From Enterococcus sp. ZJ1622 (GTDB lineage: Bacteria; Bacillota; Bacilli; Lactobacillales; Enterococcaceae), in contig NZ_JAAKDW010000003.1 in the NCBI RefSeq assembly GCF_011038845.1, positions 1 to 64,000 of the forward strand: a stretch of DNA of 64,000 nucleotides, read 5' to 3'. Below are positions 40,513-49,363 of the stretch, in pieces. Within the stretch, counting starts at the first letter, position 1. Each line of letters opens with the position of its first letter. A program made the position numbers and the translations under genes. The notes below the pieces were generated by a model. The model did not search any database and was not told the DNA's origin. It worked only from the letters and a program-made list of their open reading frames with translations.

Positions 40513-42792
40513 ATGATGAATTTTAAGCAATTATTACTGCATCCCAGTTCACGTCCCTTTATCGATCAAGGCCGCTATGGTATTGAACGCGAAGGACAGC
40601 GCGTGGACCTTTCTGGGAATTTAGCCCATACTGATCATCCGGCCGTTTTTGGCAATCGTACGTATCATCCGTATATTCAAACAGATTTTAGTGAAACTCA
40701 GGTAGAAATGATTACGCCGGTAACTGATTCAGTTTCTGAGTTGTTCCAGTACTTAGCAGCTATTTATGATGTCACTTCCCGCTCTATGTCAGAAGAGGAA
40801 ATGATCTGGCCCCTAAGTATGCCACCTGCATTACCGGAAAAAGACGAAGAGATCATGATTGCGAAGCTAGAAAGCTTTGAAGATGTCTTGTATCGACGTT
40901 ATTTAGCAAAAGAATATGGAAAAAGAAAGCAAATGGTCAGCGGGATCCACTTCAACTTTGAATTTGGCGAAGATCTATTGAAAGCATTGTTCGCACAACA
41001 AGAAGAGATCTCAACATTTACTGATTTCAAAACAGAATTGTATTTGAAAGCTGCACGTAATTTTTTACGTTATCGCTGGCTGATCACATATTTGTTCGGT
41101 GCTTCTCCAACAAGTGAAAATAATTATTTTATGGATAAACCGCGACCAGAAGAGCCTGTTAGAAGTATCCGGAACAGTTCATTTGGCTACACCAATCCTC
41201 CAAATGTCAAAGTTTCTTATGCTTCGATGTCTAAGTATCTGGCAGATATCGAACGAATGGTGGAAGAAGGCAAATTGTCAGAGGAAAAAGAATTCTACAC
41301 GCCGATCCGTTTTCGCGGAGGCAAGAAAGTAGCTGATCTGGCAAAATCAGGTGTTCGTTACATCGAATTACGGAATATCGACTTGAATCCTTATGCACGT
41401 TTAGGGATCGATCAAGATCAAGTCCGGTTCCTGCAGCTGTTCATGACCCTGATGCTTTGGATCGAAGAAGGCTCGGATATCGATCAATGGGTGGCAAAAG
41501 GCGCTCAGCGAAATGAACAGGTCTCTTTAGAACAGCCGATGAACCAAACAGCATTCTATCAAGAAGGCATGGATCTTATCCGTGAAATGAAGCAGATGGT
41601 GAAAGAGCTAGATTGGCTAGATTCGCTTTCTCTAGTCGAAAAAGCAGAGATGCTGCTGGAAACTCCTGAAAAAACGCTAGCCGCTCGTTTGTATCAAGAA
41701 GCACAACAAACAAGTCAGCACGAAACCGCTACAGCATTAGGGAAAAAATACTATGAACAAAGTCATGAACGGCCTTATCAGTTAGCTGGTTTCCGTGAAA
41801 TGGAATTGTCTACACAGATATTTATTTATGATGCTATCCAAAAAGGGATCCAAGTAAAAGTGATCGACGAATCAGACCAGTTCCTGCGTTTGCAGCATCA
41901 AGAGCATGTGGAGTACGTAAAAAATGCCAATATGACTAGCAAAGATAGCTATATTGTCCCGCTTATCATGGAAAACAAGACCGTAACGAAAAAAGTCTTG
42001 AAAGAAGCAGGATTTCGCGTACCAGACGGCGCTGAATTCTCATCCATGGAAGAAGCGCTGAAGGCTTATCCGAGATTTGCCGATCAGGCTTTTGTCATCA
42101 AACCCAAATCAACGAATTACGGACTGGGGATCACGATATTCAAAGACGGAGCAGATCTATCAGATTATCAAGCAGGTTTGACGATCGCTTTTCGTGAAGA
42201 TACATCGGTCTTGGTAGAAGAATTCATGCCGGGAACAGAATACCGCTTCTTTGTCATTGATGGAGAGGTTCAGGCGATCATGCTTCGAGTGCCGGCAAAT
42301 GTGATCGGAGATGGTATTCGTACGGTTGAAGAATTAGTTGCTGAAAAGAATCTTGACCCATTACGCGGGACGAATCATCGCGCACCACTGGAACTGATCC
42401 AGTTAGGTGAATTAGAACAATTGATGTTGAAGGAACAAGGATTGAACATCCATTCGGTCCCTCAAAAAGATCAGGTCGTTTATTTGAGAGAAAACTCCAA
42501 TATCAGTACAGGTGGTGATTCGATCGATATGACTGATGAGTTTTCTGAAGCATACAAGCATATCGCTGTCTCAGCAGTCGAATCACTAGGCGCGAAAATC
42601 AGCGGGATCGATCTGATCATTCCAGACAAGGAGATCGATCCGAATCATCATGAACAAGCATACGGGATCATCGAAGCAAACTTCAATCCGGCGATGCATA
42701 TGCATGTCTACCCATTTGCGGGAAAAGGCAGAAGACTGACCATGCATGTATTGAAATTGTTATATCCAGAACTAGGAATCACTCCTGATTAG
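40513..42792 (+). CDS. gshF: Bifunctional glutamate-cysteine ligase / glutathione synthetase GshF
   Basis: Makes glutathione from glutamate, cysteine and glycine in one protein, a fusion typical of enterococci, streptococci and Listeria. The 759-residue protein has an N-terminal ligase domain (about 1-480, with YGIEREGQRVDLSG and GIHFNFEFGE) and a C-terminal ATP-grasp domain (about 490-755, VIKPKSTNYGLGI and EANFNPAMHMHVYPFAGKGRR). ATG 40513 is best spaced from GGAGG; TTG 40510 and ATG 40516 are alternatives. Single gene between two terminators, with a TATAAT at 40479-40484. Confidence 0.95.
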   Translation: MMNFKQLLLHPSSRPFIDQGRYGIEREGQRVDLSGNLAHTDHPAVFGNRTYHPYIQTDFSETQVEMITPVTDSVSELFQYLAAIYDVTSRSMSEEEMIWPLSMPPALPEKDEEIMIAKLESFEDVLYRRYLAKEYGKRKQMVSGIHFNFEFGEDLLKALFAQQEEISTFTDFKTELYLKAARNFLRYRWLITYLFGASPTSENNYFMDKPRPEEPVRSIRNSSFGYTNPPNVKVSYASMSKYLADIERMVEEGKLSEEKEFYTPIRFRGGKKVADLAKSGVRYIELRNIDLNPYARLGIDQDQVRFLQLFMTLMLWIEEGSDIDQWVAKGAQRNEQVSLEQPMNQTAFYQEGMDLIREMKQMVKELDWLDSLSLVEKAEMLLETPEKTLAARLYQEAQQTSQHETATALGKKYYEQSHERPYQLAGFREMELSTQIFIYDAIQKGIQVKVIDESDQFLRLQHQEHVEYVKNANMTSKDSYIVPLIMENKTVTKKVLKEAGFRVPDGAEFSSMEEALKAYPRFADQAFVIKPKSTNYGLGITIFKDGADLSDYQAGLTIAFREDTSVLVEEFMPGTEYRFFVIDGEVQAIMLRVPANVIGDGIRTVEELVAEKNLDPLRGTNHRAPLELIQLGELEQLMLKEQGLNIHSVPQKDQVVYLRENSNISTGGDSIDMTDEFSEAYKHIAVSAVESLGAKISGIDLIIPDKEIDPNHHEQAYGIIEANFNPAMHMHVYPFAGKGRRLTMHVLKLLYPELGITPD

Positions 42793-42813
42793 GCTATAAT
42801 CAGGAGTTTTTTT
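42781..42813 (+). terminator. Terminator of gshF
   Basis: ACTCCTGATT pairs perfectly with AATCAGGAGT and is followed by TTTTTTT. The stop codon of gshF lies inside the stem. Confidence 0.92.
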
Positions 42814-42960
42814 ATGTTATTCTTTAAATTTTATCGAATCATCTAGTCAAATTAAAAAAAACAAAAAAATGAATTGGGCATAACTATGATATCGTTCAGT
42901 TGTTTCATAAATAATATCTTAAATATCTGATATTCATATGAAAGAAAGTGAGTGATAAGA

Positions 42961-43674
42961 GTGAAACATAGTATTTGTTTCGTCGGTGCAGGGATCTTAT
43001 CCTGTACGATTTTAGCAACAGGAACTGGAGTGTATGCTGCAGATACAGCGATTAGTCCTGATCCAGCAACTGCACAAACGCCGATTACGGCACCTCTTCA
43101 ATTACCGGATAACGGAGGGAGTAATCCGACACCTCCAAGTAAGACGACAAATCCTTCAGATCCGACTGATCCCGGCAATCAGTCCAATGATCCTACTGTC
43201 GCTTTTGGGATTGCCTATCAACCCGGTATTTTTTCCATACCAGCAACAAAATTAAACGAAAGTGGCCCCCAAACGATCAATGTGACGATGCCTCAAAAAT
43301 CCGGTACTTTTGATGTTGGGGTGAAAGATAAGACACGTGGCACAAAAGGATGGACATTAAAAGCTCAGCTAGTTTGGGACAATAACGAACAGGGGATGTC
43401 GATCCAAACCGGCCATACTGGAACAGATGCAAAAGTCAACACAGGAGGGGGCAACTTGGTTGATGCACCAGCTGGATCTGTGACAGCTGTACCTAATGTA
43501 GCAATCACCTCTGATGCACAAGCATTGCTGATGACAGGAACGCAGGGATTTATCCATAACGATACCTATGATTACGATCTCGGAGCTGTGTCTCTCAAAA
43601 TAGCTAATGCAAAAACCACTGCAGCAGGTACACACAAAGGGCATGTCGAATGGAATTTGTCAGTTGCACCGTAG
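42961..43674 (+). CDS. WxL-domain surface protein (small type)
   Basis: Exported protein that attaches non-covalently to peptidoglycan through its WxL domain. From GTG 42961 the product has 237 residues; GTG 42952 is an alternative. A signal peptide ends near VYA-AD at residue 26. A Pro/Asn/Thr-rich linker follows, then the WxL domain with the first motif in GWTLKAQLVW and the second in GHVEWNLSVAP at the C-terminus. First gene of a WxL locus (42961-47703). In E. faecium such loci contain small and large WxL proteins and a DUF916/DUF3324 protein and affect bile stress and virulence (family knowledge). Confidence 0.9.
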   Translation: MKHSICFVGAGILSCTILATGTGVYAADTAISPDPATAQTPITAPLQLPDNGGSNPTPPSKTTNPSDPTDPGNQSNDPTVAFGIAYQPGIFSIPATKLNESGPQTINVTMPQKSGTFDVGVKDKTRGTKGWTLKAQLVWDNNEQGMSIQTGHTGTDAKVNTGGGNLVDAPAGSVTAVPNVAITSDAQALLMTGTQGFIHNDTYDYDLGAVSLKIANAKTTAAGTHKGHVEWNLSVAP

Positions 43675-43679
43675 TATTG

Positions 43680-43715
43680 AAAAAAGGGAAAGAAACGACT
43701 CTTTTCCTTTTTTTG
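43680..43715 (+). terminator. Terminator-like hairpin inside the WxL locus
   Basis: AAAAAAGG.GAAAG pairs with CTTTT.CCTTTTTT and runs directly into a T-tract. It stands between the small WxL gene and the next gene. This would give the first gene more transcript than the rest of the locus. Confidence 0.6.
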
Positions 43716-43781
43716 ATTAAGGAGGCTGGGATAGAGCAAGATAACGACCTCACTGATCAAAAAAAGAAAGGAAGAGTTTAA

Positions 43782-44801
43782 TTGATAAAGAGACTCATTC
43801 AAATAGCAAGCATAGCGTTGATTATATTAGGCGTAGGAAGTCCCTTCGTTCAAGCCGAAGAGATAGGAGGGTATACCATCGAAGGCGTGCCCAATGCAAA
43901 GCAGATCGATCCTGATTTAGGTTATTTTTATCTCAACGAAGGAATAGGTGCGAAAGACAAATTGAAAATCAAGCTGATCAACAGTTCGGATAAAGCGAAA
44001 AAGCTTCAAGTGAAAGTCACCAATGCTAATACGAATTCGAATGGATTATTGGACTACACCGGGAATTTGAAGGATAACAAATCTCTCAAAATCCCATTAA
44101 CATCCATAGTGAAAGTCTCGCAATCTGAAGTCACAGTCCCGCCAAAAAGCGAGAGTGAGACAACGCTTGATGTCACCATGCCTAGCCATCGCTTTTCGGG
44201 TGTCATTATTGGCGGGGTCGTCGTTTCTGAAAAAGATGAAGATCAGCTACCAAAAACTGAGACAAATGTGTCCGTAAAAAATACTTACAGTTACACGATA
44301 GGCGTTGTTTTGACCAATGATCCGAAATCAGCGATGAAGAAAAATAGTTCAGTAAGTTTGGAGAAGGTTGCCCCTGTGTTATCGGATGGCAGAAAAATCA
44401 TCCAAGCTGATATCTTGAACCCAAATCCATATATCTTCGGAGAAGCTATTGTATCAGGTGAGATTCTTGAAAAATCAACGAACAAACTAGTCAAAAAACA
44501 AGAAAAAACAAATATAAATATCGCCCCTTATTCTGTCTATCCTTTTCAATTCGATTGGAAAAAAGAAGACTTAAAAGCAGGTAAGTATCTTTTTACAGGA
44601 ACCGTTCGAGCAGGCGGGAAAGAATGGCGATTAAAAAAGGCATTTGAAATCACTTCTTCTGCGGCTGAACATATCAACGAGAAATCCATTTATCATGTAG
44701 TTATCCCAATCTGGTTGAAAGTAAGTATGGGGATTTTCATCATACTAAATGTTATCGGGACAGCGTACCTGATTATCATAAAAAAGAGGAACCCAATGTG
44801 A
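43782..44801 (+). CDS. WxL-interacting protein (DUF916 / DUF3324)
   Basis: Membrane-anchored cell-surface protein of 339 residues. It has a signal peptide (cleavage near VQA-EE), an N-terminal DUF916 region with GYFYLNEGIGAKDKLKIKLINSS, and a DUF3324 region from about residue 150 (SYTIGVVLTNDP). One C-terminal membrane helix (MGIFIILNVIGTAYLIII) ends in a basic tail. Proteins of this type bind WxL proteins and peptidoglycan. TTG 43782 follows AAAGGAAGAG at a good distance. It overlaps the LPXTG gene by 4 bp. Confidence 0.88.
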   Translation: MIKRLIQIASIALIILGVGSPFVQAEEIGGYTIEGVPNAKQIDPDLGYFYLNEGIGAKDKLKIKLINSSDKAKKLQVKVTNANTNSNGLLDYTGNLKDNKSLKIPLTSIVKVSQSEVTVPPKSESETTLDVTMPSHRFSGVIIGGVVVSEKDEDQLPKTETNVSVKNTYSYTIGVVLTNDPKSAMKKNSSVSLEKVAPVLSDGRKIIQADILNPNPYIFGEAIVSGEILEKSTNKLVKKQEKTNINIAPYSVYPFQFDWKKEDLKAGKYLFTGTVRAGGKEWRLKKAFEITSSAAEHINEKSIYHVVIPIWLKVSMGIFIILNVIGTAYLIIIKKRNPM

Positions 44802-45121
44802 AAAAATTTACTGTGATTTCTATCATAATCTTGTTTGTATCTTTGGTATTTGGCAGACAAGTATATGCTGAGCAGCCGACATTGGCGAAAGAGACACCGA
44901 TCTCTGTATTTTTGTTTCGAAAGATTATGCCAGGTATATTGCCCGGTGAGACACAGGAGAAAGATCAATATGGAAGTAAAGAAGAACGGTCGCATTCGCA
45001 GGTTTTGCCAAAAACAGGTTCTACTGGGAACAATGATTATTGGTACACTGGTTCTCTAGTGATTGGAACGGTTTGGCTTATTTATGTCATCAGGAGGAGG
45101 AAAAAAAGATGCCTACAGTAG
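44798..45121 (+). CDS. Small LPXTG-anchored protein of the WxL locus
   Basis: A 107-residue protein with an N-terminal signal peptide (cleavage near VYA-EQ), a short central part and a C-terminal sorting signal. The signal has LPKTG near residue 70, a hydrophobic stretch (GSLVIGTVWLIYVI) and the basic tail RRRKKR. Sortase A would attach it to the wall. It starts at GTG, overlapping the previous stop, and overlaps the next gene by 13 bp. Such small LPXTG proteins are a normal member of WxL loci. Its function is unknown. Confidence 0.85.
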   Translation: MKKFTVISIIILFVSLVFGRQVYAEQPTLAKETPISVFLFRKIMPGILPGETQEKDQYGSKEERSHSQVLPKTGSTGNNDYWYTGSLVIGTVWLIYVIRRRKKRCLQ

Positions 45122-45315
45122 CGATGTTGATTATCCTGTCTGGAGTTACTTTTTTATTTTTAAACATCTACTTATTTTTAGATAACTATAAAAAATTAGT
45201 AACCGGCTATACAAATAAAAAAAATGTATATATAAATGTTTTGGTGATTGTTTCTTCCATGATATTGATCGCGCTAGGTATAGTTTATTTAATTATCATG
45301 AATCAACAACTGTAA
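45109..45315 (+). CDS. Small two-helix membrane protein of the WxL locus
   Basis: A 68-residue protein starting MPTVAMLIILSG from ATG 45109, well spaced from AGGAGGAGG. Two hydrophobic helices (about residues 3-24 and 42-64) flank a short polar loop with Lys/Asn. No enzymatic motif. The position between the LPXTG protein and the large WxL protein implies a membrane accessory role in the surface complex. An in-frame start at 45040 lies inside the upstream gene and lacks its own SD. Confidence 0.75.
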   Translation: MPTVAMLIILSGVTFLFLNIYLFLDNYKKLVTGYTNKKNVYINVLVIVSSMILIALGIVYLIIMNQQL

Positions 45316-45336
45316 CATGAGAGGGAGAAGTTGAAT

Positions 45337-47703
45337 GTGAGAAAGACGAAGTATATATCTATTCTGTTTTTCCTGTTTGGGCATATGATGTTCTATGGGG
45401 AAGTCGTTCATGCTGATAGTGATGTAGGGCAACATATCGCTTCTTCTATGAGTCGTTCTTTTTCTACTTCCGACAGCACTAGCAAGCCATTAGCAGAAGA
45501 ATCACCGGAAATGAGAACTGGTGTGTACAAAAGTATTTCCTATATACTAAAAAATAACGAATTAGAACTTACAGGGATAACAACTGGAAAGATTCCGACA
45601 GATATCGTGATAGACAATCACTTTTTGGATGCAATTGCCCCATCTATCGATAAAATCACCTTCATGCCAGAGTTTTTTTATTCAATAAAAGGACAAGCTG
45701 TCAGAACATTTACCGTATCATCTTCACTTAAAGTAGTGCCATATGTTTTTGAGGAGCCGACAGCGCCAGTCAAATGGAAAAATACATTTAGCGGAAATCA
45801 TATCTTAGAAAAAGTTGATTTTGGTGATACAGATTTCAGCGAGATGTTCGCAGATTGTACGCAATTAAAGTCTGTCTGGTTCAATAAATTAGATGCTGCT
45901 AATCTGGAAGGGATGTTCATGGGGTGTACCAATCTGAGAGAAATAACGATCCTACAAAATACAGCCCCTGTGAATGTAACGAATATGTTTAAGGACTGCC
46001 AAAATCTAACCGCAATACAAGGAATCGACCATTGGAATACGACAGAAATAAAGAATAAAGAAGGAATGTTTTCAGGATGCACGAGGCTTTTTGAAGTTGA
46101 TTTAGACAGTTGGAGAGACAACAGGGAAAACTTTTCTGTGAAAGCAGTTGGAGGAGAACCAAATGATGATAAGAAATATGGAACAAAGAATGATCGCGCG
46201 GAATTTGCTTCCTCTGACTGGCAGTTTCAGTTAACCCCTCAAAAAGATAAATATATATTGACAAAATATGTCGGAAGAAGCACAGATATCGTGGTGCCGA
46301 CGTCTATCAATGGAAAACCAACAGTTCTGCAAGACATCAACACGACCGTTATCCCAAGCTATAATACTGTCACGAGTTTTAAGATAGAACCAGGCAGTAA
46401 AGTCCCTATCCAAGATACTGATCTGAGATATGCATTTCAATTTTGGTCTGCTTTGAAAGAAGTGGATCTGACAGGATTGGATACTAGTGCAGTGACTAAT
46501 ACGGGTGCTATGTTTGCCAATGACCCTTCTTTGGTCAATGTTAATTTGAGCGGTTGGGATACTTCTCATGTCATCGATATGAATTACATGTTCAATGTTT
46601 CTTCTCAAATACAGGACCTGGATTTGTCCGGCTGGGACGTTACCAAAGTGACAAATATGGCCCATATGTTTGCAGGACTCAAAAAACTGAAAAAACTAGA
46701 TTTGAGTTCTTTTCGGACAGATAACGTGACAAATATGAATTACATGTTTGGCGGAACAGATGAGCTGAATCTATTGAATCTAAGCAATTTCGATATGAAA
46801 AACGTACAGGATATGAGCAAGATGTTTTTTTCTAATAACAAGCAAACACCACTGTTAGTCATTGCCAAAGATAACCGATTACTTAATTATGATTACTACT
46901 CTGACAATCGAGCCGTTCCTGGTCCTGTGTTTGATGCTAATGGCGGCGTATTCCAAGATCAAGTCACGAGTAAATATTATTTCCAGACAATCGCAGTACA
47001 ACCGACAGATCCTAAACTTCAAGTGCAGACATTCCAGGATTTCAAAAAGGGATTAGTCGTAAAAAAAGAACATAGCATTTTTTCTGGCTGGATAGATGGA
47101 GTCGAAAATCCCACTGATGTGACGACATTGACGTCGACAATTTATCAGGCAAGTTGGCTCTCGCTACCCAACATTCCTTCAAGTTCAGATAACATTAGTC
47201 CAGAATCAGTGAGCATCTATGGACTGGCGTATTTTCCTGGAAAATTTTTCTTTCCTCCGATTCTTTTGAAGGAATCTGGCGCACAAAAGATTCCATTTAC
47301 TAAAGCGAACTCTTTTCATGTAGGTGTTTGTGATAAAAGTAATACAGATCATACTTGGACATTGCAAGCACAACTTGTTTGGGAAAATGGGGGGACACTC
47401 CCAGGAAGCAAGATTACTACTACAAATGCCGGTGTGGTTAAGAAAAATAGTAATGATGGTACTTCACCATTCAATCCAATAACTGATTTGACCGATAGCA
47501 CTAATGAAGTTCAAGGTGCTAGCCAGCCTAGTATCGCTACCACAGCTCCTGTGATTATTATGAGAGCGAATCAAGTAAAGCATGATGCTGTTTATGATTA
47601 TGATTTCGGCGATGTCGCTTTGGAAATAGCTGATACAAAATCTGTTAAGCCAGGAAATTATGTAGGGCATGTCGAATGGAATCTTGTCAATGGACCAAGT
47701 TGA
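45337..47703 (+). CDS. Large WxL-domain protein with BspA-type leucine-rich repeats
   Basis: Surface protein of about 788 residues from GTG 45337 (TTG 45331 is too near the SD). A signal peptide ends near VHA-DS. Two sets of BspA-type/DUF285 repeats follow, at about 150-250 and 370-510, with the recurring pattern LDLSGWDTSxVxxMxxMF. After that comes an InlB-like beta-repeat segment (VFDANGGVF ... IFSGWIDG). The C-terminal WxL domain has WTLQAQLVW and GHVEWNLVNGP. BspA-type repeats often bind host matrix or other cells. Last gene of the locus. Confidence 0.88.
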   Translation: MRKTKYISILFFLFGHMMFYGEVVHADSDVGQHIASSMSRSFSTSDSTSKPLAEESPEMRTGVYKSISYILKNNELELTGITTGKIPTDIVIDNHFLDAIAPSIDKITFMPEFFYSIKGQAVRTFTVSSSLKVVPYVFEEPTAPVKWKNTFSGNHILEKVDFGDTDFSEMFADCTQLKSVWFNKLDAANLEGMFMGCTNLREITILQNTAPVNVTNMFKDCQNLTAIQGIDHWNTTEIKNKEGMFSGCTRLFEVDLDSWRDNRENFSVKAVGGEPNDDKKYGTKNDRAEFASSDWQFQLTPQKDKYILTKYVGRSTDIVVPTSINGKPTVLQDINTTVIPSYNTVTSFKIEPGSKVPIQDTDLRYAFQFWSALKEVDLTGLDTSAVTNTGAMFANDPSLVNVNLSGWDTSHVIDMNYMFNVSSQIQDLDLSGWDVTKVTNMAHMFAGLKKLKKLDLSSFRTDNVTNMNYMFGGTDELNLLNLSNFDMKNVQDMSKMFFSNNKQTPLLVIAKDNRLLNYDYYSDNRAVPGPVFDANGGVFQDQVTSKYYFQTIAVQPTDPKLQVQTFQDFKKGLVVKKEHSIFSGWIDGVENPTDVTTLTSTIYQASWLSLPNIPSSSDNISPESVSIYGLAYFPGKFFFPPILLKESGAQKIPFTKANSFHVGVCDKSNTDHTWTLQAQLVWENGGTLPGSKITTTNAGVVKKNSNDGTSPFNPITDLTDSTNEVQGASQPSIATTAPVIIMRANQVKHDAVYDYDFGDVALEIADTKSVKPGNYVGHVEWNLVNGPS

Positions 47704-47731
47704 CTTGTTCGCTGTATATCATTATACAAGT

Positions 47732-47783
47732 CAAAAAACGTTCTGTTCTTGATCTTGAGGATCAAGAGACAGAACGTTTTTTT
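47732..47783. terminator. Bidirectional terminator between the WxL locus and the YueI-like gene
   Basis: AAAAAACGTTCTGT.CTTGATC pairs with GATCAAG.ACAGAACGTTTTTTT across a short loop. Genes converge here from both sides. Confidence 0.93.
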
Positions 47784-47816
47784 GCGCTAGAACTAGCAGA
47801 AATCTTCCAGAGAGAG

Positions 47817-48263
47817 TTAAAACAAACGATCCCAAAAACTCTTTTTCTTTGGTTTTTCCTCGTCTTTTTTTGCTTCTTCTTCCGGATACTTTTTCTCCAC
47901 GTCGATCACAGGTTCATTGACTGCTTCTTTTGCGGTCAAAAGTAGTCCGAAACTATCCGGTTCTGCAGATACAAAGTCATTGATGACAGTAAAACGAACA
48001 TTGTTTTTCGTTGCTAGCTGAATATACTGGTTTTGGATCGAAAGGGGGAGCGCCCCATTCAAGCGTATCGAAACATCGGTGTGTTTATTGAGTTCTTTCA
48101 AAAAGTTCTCTTTGTTCTTAGGATCGCTCATCTCAGCGACAGTCATACTAAGGTAACAGCGTTCTCTGAAGGTGCCTAAATACTTGTGCTGTTCTTCAGG
48201 ATTCACTAAAGGCGTGCCGTAAAGTCCTTTGTCCAAGTGGCTTTTCACATCATCTTGTGCCAT
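47817..48263 (-). CDS. YueI-family protein (DUF1694)
   Basis: Cytosolic protein of 148 residues of unknown function. ATG 48263 behind GGGAGGG gives MAQDDVKSHLDKGLYGTPLVNPEEQHKYLGTFRERC, the conserved YueI N-terminus. The tail is highly charged (EEEAKKDEEKPKKKS) and ends in SFWDRLF. Longer in-frame starts upstream overlap its promoter. Single-gene unit. Confidence 0.85.
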   Translation of the reverse strand: MAQDDVKSHLDKGLYGTPLVNPEEQHKYLGTFRERCYLSMTVAEMSDPKNKENFLKELNKHTDVSIRLNGALPLSIQNQYIQLATKNNVRFTVINDFVSAEPDSFGLLLTAKEAVNEPVIDVEKKYPEEEAKKDEEKPKKKSFWDRLF

Positions 48264-48298
48264 AAAGATTTCCCTCCCTTTTCTCCATTTGATACCTC

Positions 48299-48327
48299 GA
48301 TTATAGCATAATCCGAACAAATAACTA
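48299..48327 (-). promoter_or_regulatory. Promoter of the YueI-like gene
   Basis: On the minus strand a perfect TATAAT (plus 48299-48304) carries TGC immediately before it (extended -10). TTAGTT lies 17 bp upstream. The leader is about 30 nt. Confidence 0.6.
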
Positions 48328-48345
48328 AAACATATAAAATAGCGG

Positions 48346-48374
48346 TTGCTTTTGCTCATTCATTCACTTAAAAT
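48346..48374 (+). promoter_or_regulatory. Promoter of the siderophore importer operon
   Basis: TTGCTT (48346-48351), 17 bp, TAAAAT (48369-48374). The predicted start near 48381 is inside the Fur-box-like palindrome, as expected for an iron-repressed promoter. Confidence 0.65.
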
Positions 48375-48375
48375 A

Positions 48376-48392
48376 AGAATGAAAATCATTCT
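48376..48392. promoter_or_regulatory. Fur box
   Basis: AGAATGA-AAA-TCATTCT is a perfect 7-3-7 inverted repeat and close to the Fur consensus (TGATAATNATTATCA type). It covers the predicted transcription start of the importer operon and should repress it when iron is plentiful. Confidence 0.75.
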
Positions 48393-48412
48393 CAATTAGA
48401 TAGGAGGATTGG

Positions 48413-49363
48413 ATGCGTTACGGACGATGGATCGTATTATTAAGTGTATTAAGTATAGTTTCTCTTTTTATCGGTGTTTCCAATGTCCAAATAGCAGATC
48501 TGCTACATGGAAGGGAACAAAGTCTCCAAGTATTGACAGCTACGCGTATTCCCAGAACGATCTGTTTGATTTTAGCAGGAGCAACAAGCAGTATTTGCGG
48601 GTTGATCATGCAGCATCTGACACAGAACAAATTCGTCTCGCCGACAACTGCCGGGACGATGGACAGTGCACGCTTAGGGATTTTAGTGGTGATGCTGTTT
48701 TTACCTAGCGCTTCTTTATGGGTACGTTCAGTGACTGCCTTTTTGTTCGCGTTCGCAGGAACATTGCTGTTTTTATCATTTGTTCGACTGTTCCCCCAAA
48801 AGAATCAACTGATGCTCCCACTGATTGGTGTCATGATGGGGAACATTATCGGTTCAGCTGCGACTTTTTTTGCCTATCAGTTCCAGCTCGTGCAAAACAT
48901 GTCTTCTTGGCTGCAAGGAAATTTTGCGACAGTGATGCGAGGAAGCTATGAGCTAGTCTATGTCACCGTGCCGTTACTGGTGATCATTTGGCTATTCGCT
49001 TATCGATTCACGATTGCAGGTTTAGGCGAATCTTTTGCTGTAAATCTGGGGATGGATTATCGGAAAATGCAGCTTTTAGGCATCGGATTGGTGTCGCTAG
49101 CAAGTGCGGTCGTGTTGATCATGGTAGGGACGATTCCTTTTTTAGGTGTGATCATTCCCAATATCGTTTCAAGGATGTATGGGGATCAGGTACATAAGAC
49201 ATTAGGTCTGACTGCTCTGATAGGCAGTGTGTTCTTACTTAGCTGTGATATTCTTGCCCGTCTTTTGATCTATCCATATGAAATTCCTGTTAGTGTGATC
49301 GTAGGGATCATCGGTGGCGTGATCTTTCTTTATTTACTGGTGAGGGGGAGAAAGCATGCTTAA
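48413..49363 (+). CDS. Iron-siderophore ABC transporter permease 1 (YclN-like)
   Basis: FecCD-family membrane permease of 316 residues with about nine hydrophobic segments. Typical FecCD features are ARLGILVVMLF near residue 83, and the ATPase-docking loop around GTIPFLGVIIPNIVSRMYG. It starts at ATG behind TAGGAGGA. It overlaps permease 2 by 8 bp. The order permease-permease-ATPase-binding protein and the lengths 316/319/251/317 closely match B. subtilis YclNOPQ (petrobactin importer). The substrate here is inferred only as a ferric siderophore. Confidence 0.85.
   Translation: MRYGRWIVLLSVLSIVSLFIGVSNVQIADLLHGREQSLQVLTATRIPRTICLILAGATSSICGLIMQHLTQNKFVSPTTAGTMDSARLGILVVMLFLPSASLWVRSVTAFLFAFAGTLLFLSFVRLFPQKNQLMLPLIGVMMGNIIGSAATFFAYQFQLVQNMSSWLQGNFATVMRGSYELVYVTVPLLVIIWLFAYRFTIAGLGESFAVNLGMDYRKMQLLGIGLVSLASAVVLIMVGTIPFLGVIIPNIVSRMYGDQVHKTLGLTALIGSVFLLSCDILARLLIYPYEIPVSVIVGIIGGVIFLYLLVRGRKHA

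Noticed and set aside
43716-43760. GAGGCTGGGATAGAGCA string as another dispersed repeat
   Set aside because: Resembles strings common between genes in enterococci and relatives, but no second copy is in this window to support it.
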